Below are positions 16,624-25,135 of a stretch of DNA of 49,837 nucleotides, one piece after another. Origin of the DNA: Acidobacteriota bacterium (GTDB taxonomy: Bacteria > Acidobacteriota > Blastocatellia > RBC074); NCBI GenBank assembly GCA_018268995.1, contig JAFDVL010000107.1, forward strand, positions 1 through 49,837, written 5' to 3'. Both the position numbers and the translations under genes were made by a program. The stretch's first letter is position 1. Every line of letters begins with the position of its first letter. The notes under the pieces are model-generated. The model saw only the letters and a program-made list of their open reading frames with translations, searched no databases and was not told where the DNA came from.

Positions 16624-17877
16624 ATGTCCGATTCAATGCACGAGCGTGAATTAGTTCGTAGCACCCTGCAAAATGCCTTTGATTTTGCGCAAAATCAGGT
16701 ACAGGCTTTGCTGCAAAAATACCCATCAGATTATTACCCGATGTATACCGTGAACGGTCAATTTGGACAGGATCGCAAACGTTGGACACATTGGTGCGAT
16801 GGGTTCTACCCCGGCATGATGTTTATTTTTGCTGAAGCGACAGGCAAGAGTGAATGGCTGGATCAAGCTGTGGCTTACGCTACGCCATTAGAAGAGCGGC
16901 AATATGATCGCGCGGTTCACGACCTGGGATTTTTATTTTTCTCAACCTATTTGCGTTGGCTTTCGTTGGGTGGCCCAAAAGATCGCATCGAACCGGTTCT
17001 GATTCAGGCAGGCAAAACAATGGCCATGCGGTTTATGGAAAAAGGGCAATATTTACGGTCTTTTGTTGAGCCTGCGTCCTTGTTTATTGACATCATGATG
17101 AATGTCGGCACGTTGTTTCACAGTGGCTTGCAAACCGGAGATAGCCACGTCCTCGACATTGCGCATCGTCATTGCCTGACGACACGGCGCACGATTGTGC
17201 GGGCCGATGGTTCGACCGCTCACGAAGCATTGTTTGATTTGGAAACGGGCGAATGCCTGAGACAATCCACTCATCAGGGCTATCGTGGTGATTCGTGCTG
17301 GAGCCGTGGATTAGCCTGGTCTTTATATGGTTTTACTCGGTCATATCAGCAAACCCGTCGAGGCGAATACCTTGAAACGGCAATGCTGAACGCAGATTAC
17401 TATCTGGAAAATACGCCTGCTGATGGCGTTACGCCGTGGGATTACGATGCTCCCGAATCTGGCCCCTTGGCGAAATCACAAGTGGATACATCCGCCGCCG
17501 CCATTGCTGCATCAGGCTTGCTGGATTTGGCTACGGTTGTGCCGGATCGAACTAAGGCGCGTGCTTACCGCGATTTTGCTTACACTTCGCTCGTGTCGTT
17601 AACAACCAAGTATCTTGGGAATCTTACGCCAAACTTCGAGGGGGTTTTGAATGGTGGTGTCTATCACATCCATAAAAACCTTGGCGTTCATGAAGCCGTT
17701 CTGTTTGGCGAATATTTCTTTGTTGAAGCGTTAGACAAGGCGCTGAAATCCTTGGGGCAACAAAGCACTCCCCACAATCTTAAGCCCTATCCCGAAGATT
17801 CGCTGCCAGCATCAGCCAGACAATGGGCGGACGGGCCAACAGAAGAAGATATGCCTTCACCGGAGGCGAAATCATGA
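16624..17877 (+). CDS. GH88 unsaturated glucuronyl hydrolase
   Basis: A 417-residue alpha/alpha-barrel enzyme that removes 4,5-unsaturated uronic acid from the non-reducing end of lyase products, giving 5-keto-4-deoxyuronate. Family marks include HWCDGFYPGMMF at about 56-67, VHDLGF with Asp100 and FIDIMMN with Asp156, which correspond to the two catalytic Asp of GH88. There is also GDSCWSRGLAWSLYGF. No signal peptide is present, so it acts in the cytoplasm. GGAGG precedes the ATG. It overlaps the following SDR gene by four bases (ATGA), indicating coupling. In this locus the likely substrates are unsaturated products of the PL11 and PL22 lyases; GH105 is the main alternative family but the SCW motif favours GH88. 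Confidence 0.85.
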   Translation: MSDSMHERELVRSTLQNAFDFAQNQVQALLQKYPSDYYPMYTVNGQFGQDRKRWTHWCDGFYPGMMFIFAEATGKSEWLDQAVAYATPLEERQYDRAVHDLGFLFFSTYLRWLSLGGPKDRIEPVLIQAGKTMAMRFMEKGQYLRSFVEPASLFIDIMMNVGTLFHSGLQTGDSHVLDIAHRHCLTTRRTIVRADGSTAHEALFDLETGECLRQSTHQGYRGDSCWSRGLAWSLYGFTRSYQQTRRGEYLETAMLNADYYLENTPADGVTPWDYDAPESGPLAKSQVDTSAAAIAASGLLDLATVVPDRTKARAYRDFAYTSLVSLTTKYLGNLTPNFEGVLNGGVYHIHKNLGVHEAVLFGEYFFVEALDKALKSLGQQSTPHNLKPYPEDSLPASARQWADGPTEEDMPSPEAKS

Positions 17878-18659
17878 GCAAGCGGCCAGTTTCTATCGTC
17901 ACTGGTGCTGGCCGTGGCATCGGGCGCGGTATTGCGATTGAATTAGGGAGGCTGGGACATGCGGTCGTCATCAACTTTGCGGGCAATGCCAGTGCTGCCG
18001 ACGAATGTTTACAACTCGTTCGCGATGCAGGTGGCGATGGGATTGCAGTACAGGCCGATGTTTCCTCCGCTGCTGATCGTTCCCGATTAGTGCAGGAAAC
18101 CGTTTCGGCGTATGGTCGGATTGATTTGCTCGTGAATAATGCTGGGGTTGCGCCGAATGTCCGCGCCGATATTCTTGATGCCGGAGAGGAGTCATTTGAT
18201 CGGCTCATCAACATCAACCTGAAAGGCCCGTATTTCCTGACTCAGCTGGTCGCGCGGCAGATGATTGCGCAGGTGCAGAATAATTCTGCAACGACTGCCC
18301 ACGCCCCACAAATTGTAACCGTCTCTTCGATTTCAGCGTATACAGCATCAGTTAATCGTGGAGACTATTGTGTTGCAAAAGCGGGTTTGGCAATGATGAC
18401 TGCCTTATTTGCTGCTCGCCTTGCTGAATATGGCATCAACGTTTACGAGATTCGGCCAGGCGTAATTGCTACTGATATGACCTCCGGCGTCAAAGATAAA
18501 TACGACCACTTAATTGAACAGGAGGCTTGGCCCTTACGCCGCTGGGGCCAGCCATCGGACATCGGACGCGCCGTGGCAGCAATTGCCCGTGGTGATTTCC
18601 CGTATTCAACCGGGGAAGTTTTTAATGTGGATGGTGGGTTTCACCTGCGAACGTTATAA
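17874..18659 (+). CDS. Short-chain dehydrogenase/reductase, possibly KduD-like
   Basis: A 261-residue classical SDR. The cofactor motif TGAGRGIG lies at residues 10-17, NNAG at 88-91, catalytic Ser near 152-154, and YCVAK gives Tyr165 and Lys169. The C-terminus has the usual GEVFNVDGGFHL. By sequence it would be labelled 3-oxoacyl-ACP reductase, but coupling to the GH88 gene points to a uronate step such as interconversion of 5-keto-4-deoxyuronate derivatives (KduD role), or to rhamnose or galacturonate oxidation. The start at 17874 is supported by GGAGGCG and by the ATGA overlap with GH88. Confidence 0.8.
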   Translation: MSKRPVSIVTGAGRGIGRGIAIELGRLGHAVVINFAGNASAADECLQLVRDAGGDGIAVQADVSSAADRSRLVQETVSAYGRIDLLVNNAGVAPNVRADILDAGEESFDRLININLKGPYFLTQLVARQMIAQVQNNSATTAHAPQIVTVSSISAYTASVNRGDYCVAKAGLAMMTALFAARLAEYGINVYEIRPGVIATDMTSGVKDKYDHLIEQEAWPLRRWGQPSDIGRAVAAIARGDFPYSTGEVFNVDGGFHLRTL

Positions 18660-18755
18660 AGGCAAGAAAACAGTTCTCATTGCATCGGAATCAAGGAAAG
18701 GCAAAGACCTTTCCATCGTCAGATTATTCAACGGACAGAACGAAAGGAGCCTTGT

Positions 18756-19868
18756 ATGAAACGTTATCTTTCCCTTCTTCTAGCAACTGTTTTTGTTTGC
18801 AGCCTGCTAGTGTCATCAGCAGTTGCTGCGAAATGGACAGCTGATATGAAAGAAGGCAAACTTGAATTGAAATCGGCTGGCCCGCTGGCATTTGGCCCCG
18901 ATGGAATTCTTTTCATCGCCGATACCAAATCTGCTTCCATTGTGGCCCTGGCAACAGGCGACACCAAAGCCACAGGGAATGCGTCACTCAAAGTGGAAGG
19001 GATCAACCAAAAAGTTGCTGCCTTGCTCGGAACCAGTGCGGATCAGATTCTGATTGAAGATTTGGCGATCAATCCCATTTCGCATCATGCCTATCTAGCC
19101 GTCTCGCGTGGACGTGGGCCAGATGCCGTCCCTGTGCTGGTGCGTGTCAAAACGGATGGCAAGCTCGAAGTGCTTGCTCTGGACAAGGTGAAATATTCAG
19201 TAGCCACATTGCCCGATGCGCCAGCTGATGCCATGACTGGCCCGGCGAATCGGCAAAGTAATCCACGACGCGAATCCATCACTGACCTCGCCTTTGTGGA
19301 TGGTCGCGTGTTGATCGCTGGTTTGGCCAATGAAGAATTCGCCTCGGCTTTACGCGCTGTGCCATTCCCGTTCCAGAATGTCGAGAATGGCACCAGTGTT
19401 GAGATGTATCACGGCGCGCATGGTCGCTTTGAGACTCGTTCCCCGGTTCGCACCTTTGCGGCTTTCAAGATCGGCAAAGAAGATCATTTGCTGGCAGCCT
19501 ATACCTGCACTCCGCTCGTGCAATTTCCGATCAGTCAACTGAAGCCGGGCGCGAAAATCATGGGCAAAACGATTGCTGAACTTGGCAACCGCAATCGTCC
19601 GCTGGATATGATCGTCTATGAACGTGATGGCAAGCGGTATTTGTTGATGGCGAATAGCAGTCGTGGCGTGATGAAAATTACGACCGAAAACATCGCCAAC
19701 GCTGAAAGCATCACGGCTCCGGTGCCGGACAAGAAGGGCTTGACCTACGAAACGATTGAGGGCTGGACGAACGTAGATCAGTTGGAGCGGTTCGATGCCA
19801 AAAACGCGGTCGTGATTCGTCGCACCGAAGGCGGAGCAATGAATCTGGAAACGGTGCCGCTGCCTTAG
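18756..19868 (+). CDS. Exported protein of unknown function, propeller-like
   Basis: A 370-residue protein with a signal peptide of about 24 residues (MKRYLSLLLATVFVCSLLVS...AVAA). The mature part has repeated strands such as GPLAFGPDGILFIADT, DLAINPISHHAYLAVSRG and DLAFVDGRVLIAGL, which resemble SMP-30/NHL-type propeller blades. I cannot name a family and see no catalytic motif. AAAGGAG stands upstream of the ATG. The next gene begins five bases after its stop, so the two are probably an operon and may form an exported complex. Confidence 0.7.
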   Translation: MKRYLSLLLATVFVCSLLVSSAVAAKWTADMKEGKLELKSAGPLAFGPDGILFIADTKSASIVALATGDTKATGNASLKVEGINQKVAALLGTSADQILIEDLAINPISHHAYLAVSRGRGPDAVPVLVRVKTDGKLEVLALDKVKYSVATLPDAPADAMTGPANRQSNPRRESITDLAFVDGRVLIAGLANEEFASALRAVPFPFQNVENGTSVEMYHGAHGRFETRSPVRTFAAFKIGKEDHLLAAYTCTPLVQFPISQLKPGAKIMGKTIAELGNRNRPLDMIVYERDGKRYLLMANSSRGVMKITTENIANAESITAPVPDKKGLTYETIEGWTNVDQLERFDAKNAVVIRRTEGGAMNLETVPLP

Positions 19869-19873
19869 GGAAA

Positions 19874-21079
19874 ATGCCAGACGACGTGAAGGAACAAAGG
19901 ATCAAGGAGGCAGGGAACTCCAGGTTTTTAATCTGGCTGATAACTCTTTGTTTCTTTGTTTCTTTGTTCCCTCAACTGGTTCATTCCCAAACGGAAAAAA
20001 ACACGTCTCTGGCAATTCGTTGGATTCCAAATCCCGAAGATGACAGAAAAGTTCTTGTCGAAGTCTCAGGTTTCAGTGGCGTCACGTTGCGGCACCTAGA
20101 ACGCAAAATGTTATCGCCAGCACAATGGCAACAGATCTTAGCCGTGTATGCGGGCGAAACCAATCTGGCGATGCTGGGAACCTATCGCATAGTCAAAGAT
20201 GCGCTCCAGTTTTTGCCGCAATTTCCACTGGAGCCTGGGATTCAATATCGAGCGGTTCTTCGCACCTTGCCGGGACAGGCTCAAGACAAACCTGCGCCGA
20301 CCACCTCATCTTTTCAGTTGCCCACACGAAACACCACGCCCACAACCTTCGTCCGGCAGATTTATCCAAGCTCAGATACTGTGCCGGAAAACCTGCTCAA
20401 GTTTTATCTGCATTTCTCTGCGCCGATGCGCCGGGGAAACATTTATGAGTTTATTCATCTGCGTGACAGCGATGGCAAGAACATTGAATTACCTTTTTTG
20501 GAAATAGACGAAGAATTGTGGGACACGAACATGACGCGGCTGACGCTGTTTATTGATCCGGGTCGCATCAAGCGTGGCGTCTTGCCGTTGGAGGAAATCG
20601 GGCCTTCCCTGGAAGCCGGGAAAAGTTACTCGCTGGTCATCAGTCGCGAATGGAAAGACAGTGTTGGAAATCCGCTCAAGACAGAGTTCCAAAAATCCTT
20701 TCGTGTGGTGGAGGCGGATCGAACGCCACCTGATCCGGCGCACTGGCAATTCACTTTGCCCTCTGGCGGCACGCTTGCACCACTCAGGATTAACTTTACC
20801 GAACCGATGGATCACGCTCTGTCGCAACGGGTGTTCACCGTATTCACGGAAGCCCGCCAACGAATTGAGGGAACTGTGACGTTGGAATCACAGGAGCGTG
20901 TCTGGGTCTTTACGCCGACACAGGCCTGGCGCAGCGGGAAATATGATCTGGTTATCCAGACGACACTGGAAGATTTGGCGGGAAATAATATCGGCAAGCC
21001 TTTTGACGTAGATATTTTTGAAGGGATTGATCGGTATCTTCGTACACCCACGGTGCGGTTGCCGTTTGATATTCGTTAA
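19874..21079 (+). CDS. Exported protein with SbsA/Big_5-type Ig-like domains
   Basis: A 401-residue protein. After a short charged N-terminus there is a hydrophobic segment (LIWLITLCFFVSLFPQLVHS) acting as signal peptide or anchor. Two Ig-like modules of the bacterial SbsA/Big_5 type can be seen at about 155-260 (VRQIYPSSDTVPENLLKFYLHFSAPM) and about 280-385 (LPSGGTLAPLRINFTEPMD...VFTVF, then DLAGNNIG). Such domains act as spacers or binding modules in surface proteins. Tight spacing to the upstream gene suggests joint function. The signal region contains three near-identical 8-bp units (19946-19969), so the frame here is slippage-prone. Confidence 0.65.
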   Translation: MPDDVKEQRIKEAGNSRFLIWLITLCFFVSLFPQLVHSQTEKNTSLAIRWIPNPEDDRKVLVEVSGFSGVTLRHLERKMLSPAQWQQILAVYAGETNLAMLGTYRIVKDALQFLPQFPLEPGIQYRAVLRTLPGQAQDKPAPTTSSFQLPTRNTTPTTFVRQIYPSSDTVPENLLKFYLHFSAPMRRGNIYEFIHLRDSDGKNIELPFLEIDEELWDTNMTRLTLFIDPGRIKRGVLPLEEIGPSLEAGKSYSLVISREWKDSVGNPLKTEFQKSFRVVEADRTPPDPAHWQFTLPSGGTLAPLRINFTEPMDHALSQRVFTVFTEARQRIEGTVTLESQERVWVFTPTQAWRSGKYDLVIQTTLEDLAGNNIGKPFDVDIFEGIDRYLRTPTVRLPFDIR

Positions 21080-21235
21080 TGAAATGTGGCACGATTGCTT
21101 TGATCGTTCCCCTTAGATTTTCCGATGGTTTGCTGAACTGAATCGTAATTGCTCTCATCCGAGGAGTCCCGACCGGAATTTTCCGGCTGATCTCTTCGTT
21201 TACTAACCCCACAAAACGTTAAGGAGAAAAGAAAA

Positions 21236-21619
21236 ATGAAGATGAGAAATGTGTTGCTCGCAACAGGTTTGCTGCTTGCATTTTGGACTGTGGCCTATGC
21301 CGCGGGCATTGATGGTAAATGGACTGCGGAAGTTCCTGGTCGTCAGGGAAACACCCAGACAACGACCTTCAACTTCAAATCTGCTGGCGAAAAGCTGACA
21401 GGGACGATGTCTGGTCGTCAAGGTGACGTTGAAATTTCGGACGGCACGATCAAGGGAGCAGATGTTTCCTTTAAAGTTGTGCGCGAATTCAATGGCAACA
21501 AAATCACGATCAATTACGTCGGCAAACTGTCAGGCGATGAAATTAAATTCACTCGCACGATGGAAGGCGGCCCCGGCGGCGGCGCTGCGGTCGAGTTCAC
21601 GGCGAAACGCGCCAGCTAA
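21236..21619 (+). CDS. Small exported beta-rich protein, function unknown
   Basis: A 127-residue protein with a clear signal peptide of about 22 residues (LLATGLLLAFWTVAYA). The mature part is a run of short beta strands with the pattern GKWTAEVPGRQ, KLTGTMSGRQGDVEI, DVSFKVVREFNG and IKFTRTMEGG. Similar small exported proteins, often next to carbohydrate genes in Acidobacteria and Planctomycetes, look like single-domain beta-barrels of the lipocalin type. A ligand-binding or carrier role is inference only. AAGGAG precedes the ATG, and a terminator hairpin follows the gene. Confidence 0.7.
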   Translation: MKMRNVLLATGLLLAFWTVAYAAGIDGKWTAEVPGRQGNTQTTTFNFKSAGEKLTGTMSGRQGDVEISDGTIKGADVSFKVVREFNGNKITINYVGKLSGDEIKFTRTMEGGPGGGAAVEFTAKRAS

Positions 21620-21624
21620 AGATC

Positions 21625-21665
21625 AGGGCTAGGTGGTCGTTCGCTGCTTAGCCCTATCGTTTTTC
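21625..21665 (+). terminator. Intrinsic terminator between convergent genes
   Basis: AGGGCTA at 21625-21631 pairs with TAGCCCT at 21649-21655, followed by ATCGTTTTT and a second T-run. It ends the small exported gene and overlaps the stop codon of the convergent CXXCH gene. Confidence 0.65.
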
Positions 21666-22640
21666 CGTTTTTGTTGCGAGTAACGCGAGTGTCACCCAGC
21701 CTGTAGTAGACATCATTTGCGCATAACTGGTTCCGCCTGATGGGCGCGTGGTCGCGGGCCAGCTTCCATCCGGGGATTGCTGCGAGATCAAATAGACGCG
21801 ACCGCGTTGAATGACATTGCTTAATTCTGTTTGGCTGCGCGTTTGATTGAGGGCTAACAAAACCACCGCCGTATCAAAGCATTCGGGCGGCGCATCCGCA
21901 TACGGCCCCCACCCACCATCGCGGGTTTGTGCGCGGAGCAGGAATTGCAGGCTTTCTTCGCGTTTGGTTCGGACGGTTTGCTCTGTTGCATCGGCAAACA
22001 TCAGTAGCAGGATCGCTGCTGTTGGCACCGTCTGAGGTTTCATTGCTTGTATCGCGCGCTCTGCTTTCTGTCTTGCCGCAATAATTTCAGGCAGCCCCGC
22101 TTTTTGAAGCACACGCCATGCCATCCAGGTTGCCAATGGCGTGCCCCAGGTCGCAGGCGAGCCAAGCGTATTTCCGGCGTCAATTTTCCAGGTTCCATCC
22201 GGGCTTTGTTCGGCGATCAGTTTGCGGGCTGCCAAATGTAAAGGCGCAAGGTCTTTCACTTGCCCGGCATCAATCGCGGACAGCAGTGCTGCTGCGAATT
22301 GCAGACTGGCGAGCCGCTTGTCACTGAATCCCGGATCGCCTTTGTTTTCCTCCCAATGCTCAGGCGCTCGCAGCCAATTTATCGTGTCGGTGAAGGCTTC
22401 GGTGGGGATTGAGTAGCCCTGTTGCTGGGCAGCAAACAAGGCGCGAACCGCATCGCCGTTGTTGTGACAGGAAAAGCACCCGTTTGTTTGCTTCCACGCT
22501 GGAACCTCGCGTTGTAAGAACGCGAGCGCTTTTGTTTCAGCCGTCGGCGTTGATTGTGCCAGCAAACGATTGAGCAGGCAGAATGCTACAAGCATAGCAA
22601 AGACAATCAATCGCGGGTTGACGGGACGTAATAATCGCAT
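21654..22640 (-). CDS. Exported CXXCH protein with squalene-cyclase/prenyltransferase-like toroid
   Basis: A 328-residue protein with a signal peptide (about 1-29, ending LLAQ). A single heme-c motif CFSCH lies at residues 55-59. An alpha/alpha toroid follows, of the prenyltransferase/squalene-oxidase repeat type, with repeats such as QSPDGTWKIDAGN, RDGGWGPYAD and QQSPDGSWPA. The catalytic DXDD of squalene-hopene cyclases is not seen, so cyclase activity is unlikely. A covalently bound heme in the periplasm is inferred from the motif. The ATG at 22640 is preferred over 22676 because the longer form would overlap the divergent GH28 gene and carry a Cys-rich extension before the signal. It is the only minus-strand gene inside the pectin locus. 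Confidence 0.7.
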   Translation of the reverse strand: MRLLRPVNPRLIVFAMLVAFCLLNRLLAQSTPTAETKALAFLQREVPAWKQTNGCFSCHNNGDAVRALFAAQQQGYSIPTEAFTDTINWLRAPEHWEENKGDPGFSDKRLASLQFAAALLSAIDAGQVKDLAPLHLAARKLIAEQSPDGTWKIDAGNTLGSPATWGTPLATWMAWRVLQKAGLPEIIAARQKAERAIQAMKPQTVPTAAILLLMFADATEQTVRTKREESLQFLLRAQTRDGGWGPYADAPPECFDTAVVLLALNQTRSQTELSNVIQRGRVYLISQQSPDGSWPATTRPSGGTSYAQMMSTTGWVTLALLATKTEKR

Positions 22641-22658
22641 CGCAGTAATCCAATAATC

Positions 22659-24320
22659 ATGACAACACTCACACAATTAAAGCAGCTAATCTGTTCCCTG
22701 GCAATTTTTCTGGCCTTACTTCACTCCGCCGAGGCACAAACCGCAGGCGTTTATGATGTCAAAGCGTTTGGGGCCAAAGGGGACGGGCAAACCGTAGATT
22801 CCGCTGCGATCAACAAGGCGATTGAAACTGCGGCGGCTGCTGGAGGTGGCACCGTGCGTTTTCCCGCTGGCACCTACCTGAGCTTCTCCCTTCGCCTGAG
22901 AAGCAACATCACGCTCTATCTGGATAGCGGCGCGACGATCCTGGCTGCCGAGCCGGGAGACAAAGGCAAATATGATCTGCCCGAACCAAACGAATGGGAT
23001 ATGTACCAGGATTTCGGGCATAGCCATTGGCAGAACAGTTTGATTTGGGGCATTGGGTTGGAAAACGTTTCGATCCTGGGGCCGGGCAAAATTGACGGCA
23101 CCAAAGGCTTGACGCGACGCGGCCCTGGCCCTCGTGCAGAAGCACGCCCAGGCGATAGCCCAAACTCATTGGGTGGTGGGCGTCCGAACAATCGCCCGCA
23201 AACGCCGCTCGGAGAAGGCGCACAACGCAATCCAAACAATTCGATGGACGGACAAGGCAACAAGGCGATTGGCTTGAAACTTTGCCGCAATGTCACCTTG
23301 CGTGATTTCTCCATCCTGATGGGCGGGCATTTTGCCGTACTCGCAACGGGCGTAGACAACCTGACGATTGATAACGTCAAAATGGATACCAATCGCGATG
23401 GCTTTGACATTGATGCTTGCCGCTACGTCCGCATCTCAAATTGCGCGGTCAATGCGCCGAACGATGACGCGATTGTGATCAAAAGTTCGTTTGCGCTGGG
23501 GTTCGCACGAGCGACAGAACACCTGACGATCACGAATTGTCAGGTCATGGGCTACGATCTTGGATCGTTTTTCGATGGCACTTTCAAGCGCACACAGCAA
23601 CAGGCACCGGATCGGGATGGCGTGACAGGGCGGATCAAATTGGGCACGGAATCCAATGGAGGTTTCAAGAACATTACGATTTCTAATTGCATCTTTGATC
23701 GCAGTCGCGGCTTAGCCTTGGAAACCGTAGACGGCGGACTGATCGAAGACATCACCATCACCAACATCACGATGCGCGATGTGACCACCGCACCGATTTT
23801 CCTACGCTTGGGCAGTCGGATGCGAGGGCCAAAAGACACGCCCATTGGAGCAATTCGCCGCGTAAACATCAGCAACATCTTAGTCTCAGACGCCGAAACG
23901 AAATTTGCTTCGCTGATTGTCGGTTTGCCCGGTCATCCGATTGAAGATGTGAAGCTGAGCAACATTCGCATCGTGTATCGAGGCGGCGGCACGAAGGAAG
24001 ACGCAGCAATTGAGCCACCCGAACGCGAAAACAATTATCCTGAACCAAGTATGTTCGGCACCATCCCTGCCTATGGCTTCTATGTGCGTCACGGCAAAGG
24101 CTTGGAAATGCGCGATGTCGAAATCAGTTTTATGAAAGATGAGGTACGTCCGGCCTTCGTTTTTGATGATGTGAACGGCATAGATTTGCGCGGACTGAAA
24201 GCGCAACGAGGCGTAGACGTTCCGCTGTTCGTTCTGAAAAACGTCGAGGATTTCAGCCTCTGGCAAAGTAAAGGCGTAGCGGATACACGCATTGAGCGCG
24301 TTGCACTGAAGCGGTTTTAG
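22659..24320 (+). CDS. GH28 polygalacturonase / rhamnogalacturonan hydrolase family enzyme, exported
   Basis: A 553-residue right-handed beta-helix with a signal peptide ending SAEAQ. The start VYDVKAFGAKGDG is the usual GH28 entry. Catalytic positions visible are N245-R-D247-G, D269-D270 in NDDAIVIKS, and R325-I-K327. The canonical G-H-G between the DD pair and RIK is not obvious, which recalls the RG hydrolase/xylogalacturonan branch. A Pro/Gly/Arg/Asn-rich insert lies at about residues 148-190. The enzyme should hydrolyse galacturonic-acid linkages in homogalacturonan or RG-I outside the cytoplasm. Its start is only 18 bases from the divergent CXXCH gene. A gene-free stretch with palindromic repeats follows. 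Confidence 0.85.
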   Translation: MTTLTQLKQLICSLAIFLALLHSAEAQTAGVYDVKAFGAKGDGQTVDSAAINKAIETAAAAGGGTVRFPAGTYLSFSLRLRSNITLYLDSGATILAAEPGDKGKYDLPEPNEWDMYQDFGHSHWQNSLIWGIGLENVSILGPGKIDGTKGLTRRGPGPRAEARPGDSPNSLGGGRPNNRPQTPLGEGAQRNPNNSMDGQGNKAIGLKLCRNVTLRDFSILMGGHFAVLATGVDNLTIDNVKMDTNRDGFDIDACRYVRISNCAVNAPNDDAIVIKSSFALGFARATEHLTITNCQVMGYDLGSFFDGTFKRTQQQAPDRDGVTGRIKLGTESNGGFKNITISNCIFDRSRGLALETVDGGLIEDITITNITMRDVTTAPIFLRLGSRMRGPKDTPIGAIRRVNISNILVSDAETKFASLIVGLPGHPIEDVKLSNIRIVYRGGGTKEDAAIEPPERENNYPEPSMFGTIPAYGFYVRHGKGLEMRDVEISFMKDEVRPAFVFDDVNGIDLRGLKAQRGVDVPLFVLKNVEDFSLWQSKGVADTRIERVALKRF

Positions 24321-24403
24321 TGCAAGTCGCAATGAATAGCAGAATCACTTTGGTGGGCGTAAACTTAAAGCAATTTGGGATTGAATGTTCAGGGTTCTCA
24401 ATT

Positions 24404-24576
24404 GCCACTAGCTTGAGCTAGTGGCGCAGGTAGTATAGAACTCAAAGGCTTTAGCCAAAGCTCTGAAAAGTCATCCTCCAATGTGCTTTTGCTAAAGCGG
24501 TGCGGAAAAAGAAGCTTTTTCAAATTCGGCTGAAGCCTTTGGAATCAAATTCTCCCCCACTAGCTTCAGCTAGTGG
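24404..24576. repeat. Nested palindromic intergenic element (REP/MITE-like)
   Basis: The gene-free stretch 24321-24649 carries two near-identical hairpins: GCCACTAGCT-TG-AGCTAGTGGC at 24404-24425 and CCACTAGCT-TC-AGCTAGTGG at 24557-24576. They are inverted relative to each other as shown by flanking AATTG. Between them lies an inner inverted pair, CAAAGGCTTTAGCC (24443-24456) against GGCTGAAGCCTTTG (24528-24541). No open frame is present inside. This resembles bacterial REP doublets. Confidence 0.7.
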
Positions 24577-24649
24577 CAATTGATGACATTCACACTGAAC
24601 ACTCGAATTGAAACGTATATCCGAAAAACAAGCATAAGCGAGGTACGGT

Positions 24650-25135
24650 ATGAAAATCGTCGAACTACAAGTGAATGGTAACAAGCATCGCGTTGAAGTT
24701 GACGACGAGCAGAGTTTGCTGAGCGTTCTGCGCGATGACCTGGACTTGACGGGCACCAAGTACGGCTGTGGCGAAGGGCAATGCGGCGCTTGTACCGTGT
24801 TGCTTGATGGCCAGCCGACACGCTCTTGTCGGATGCCTGCCGTTAATGTTGGCAGCAAGCCGATCACGACCATTGAGGACTTGGAACAGAATGGGCGTTT
24901 GCATCCCTTACAACAAGCCTTTCTCGACCACGGTGCGATGCAATGCGGCTACTGTATTTCGGGGATGCTGATGTCTGGCGCAGGCTTGCTGAAAAAGAAT
25001 CCGCAACCGACGGAAGCCGAGATTTTACGCGCGATGGAAGGCAACATCTGTCGCTGTGGCACCTATCCGCGCATCGTGGCTGCCATCAAGCAGGCTGCCA
25101 GTGGTCGCGTTGCACAGAAAGGCGGTGGCAAATGA
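24650..25135 (+). CDS. 2Fe-2S subunit of a molybdenum hydroxylase (xanthine dehydrogenase / IorA family)
   Basis: A 161-residue electron-transfer subunit. The N-terminal plant-ferredoxin-type cluster has Cys40, Cys45, Cys48 and Cys60 (CGEGQCGACTVLLDG). The second helical cluster has Cys99, Cys102, Cys134 and Cys136 (QCGYC and CRCG). These are the two [2Fe-2S] sites that pass electrons from molybdopterin. No signal peptide is present; export would occur by piggyback on the Tat signal of the large subunit, as known for IorAB-type enzymes. The stop overlaps the large-subunit start by four bases. No FAD subunit gene lies next to it, which fits a two-subunit periplasmic enzyme that donates to a cytochrome. 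Confidence 0.85.
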   Translation: MKIVELQVNGNKHRVEVDDEQSLLSVLRDDLDLTGTKYGCGEGQCGACTVLLDGQPTRSCRMPAVNVGSKPITTIEDLEQNGRLHPLQQAFLDHGAMQCGYCISGMLMSGAGLLKKNPQPTEAEILRAMEGNICRCGTYPRIVAAIKQAASGRVAQKGGGK

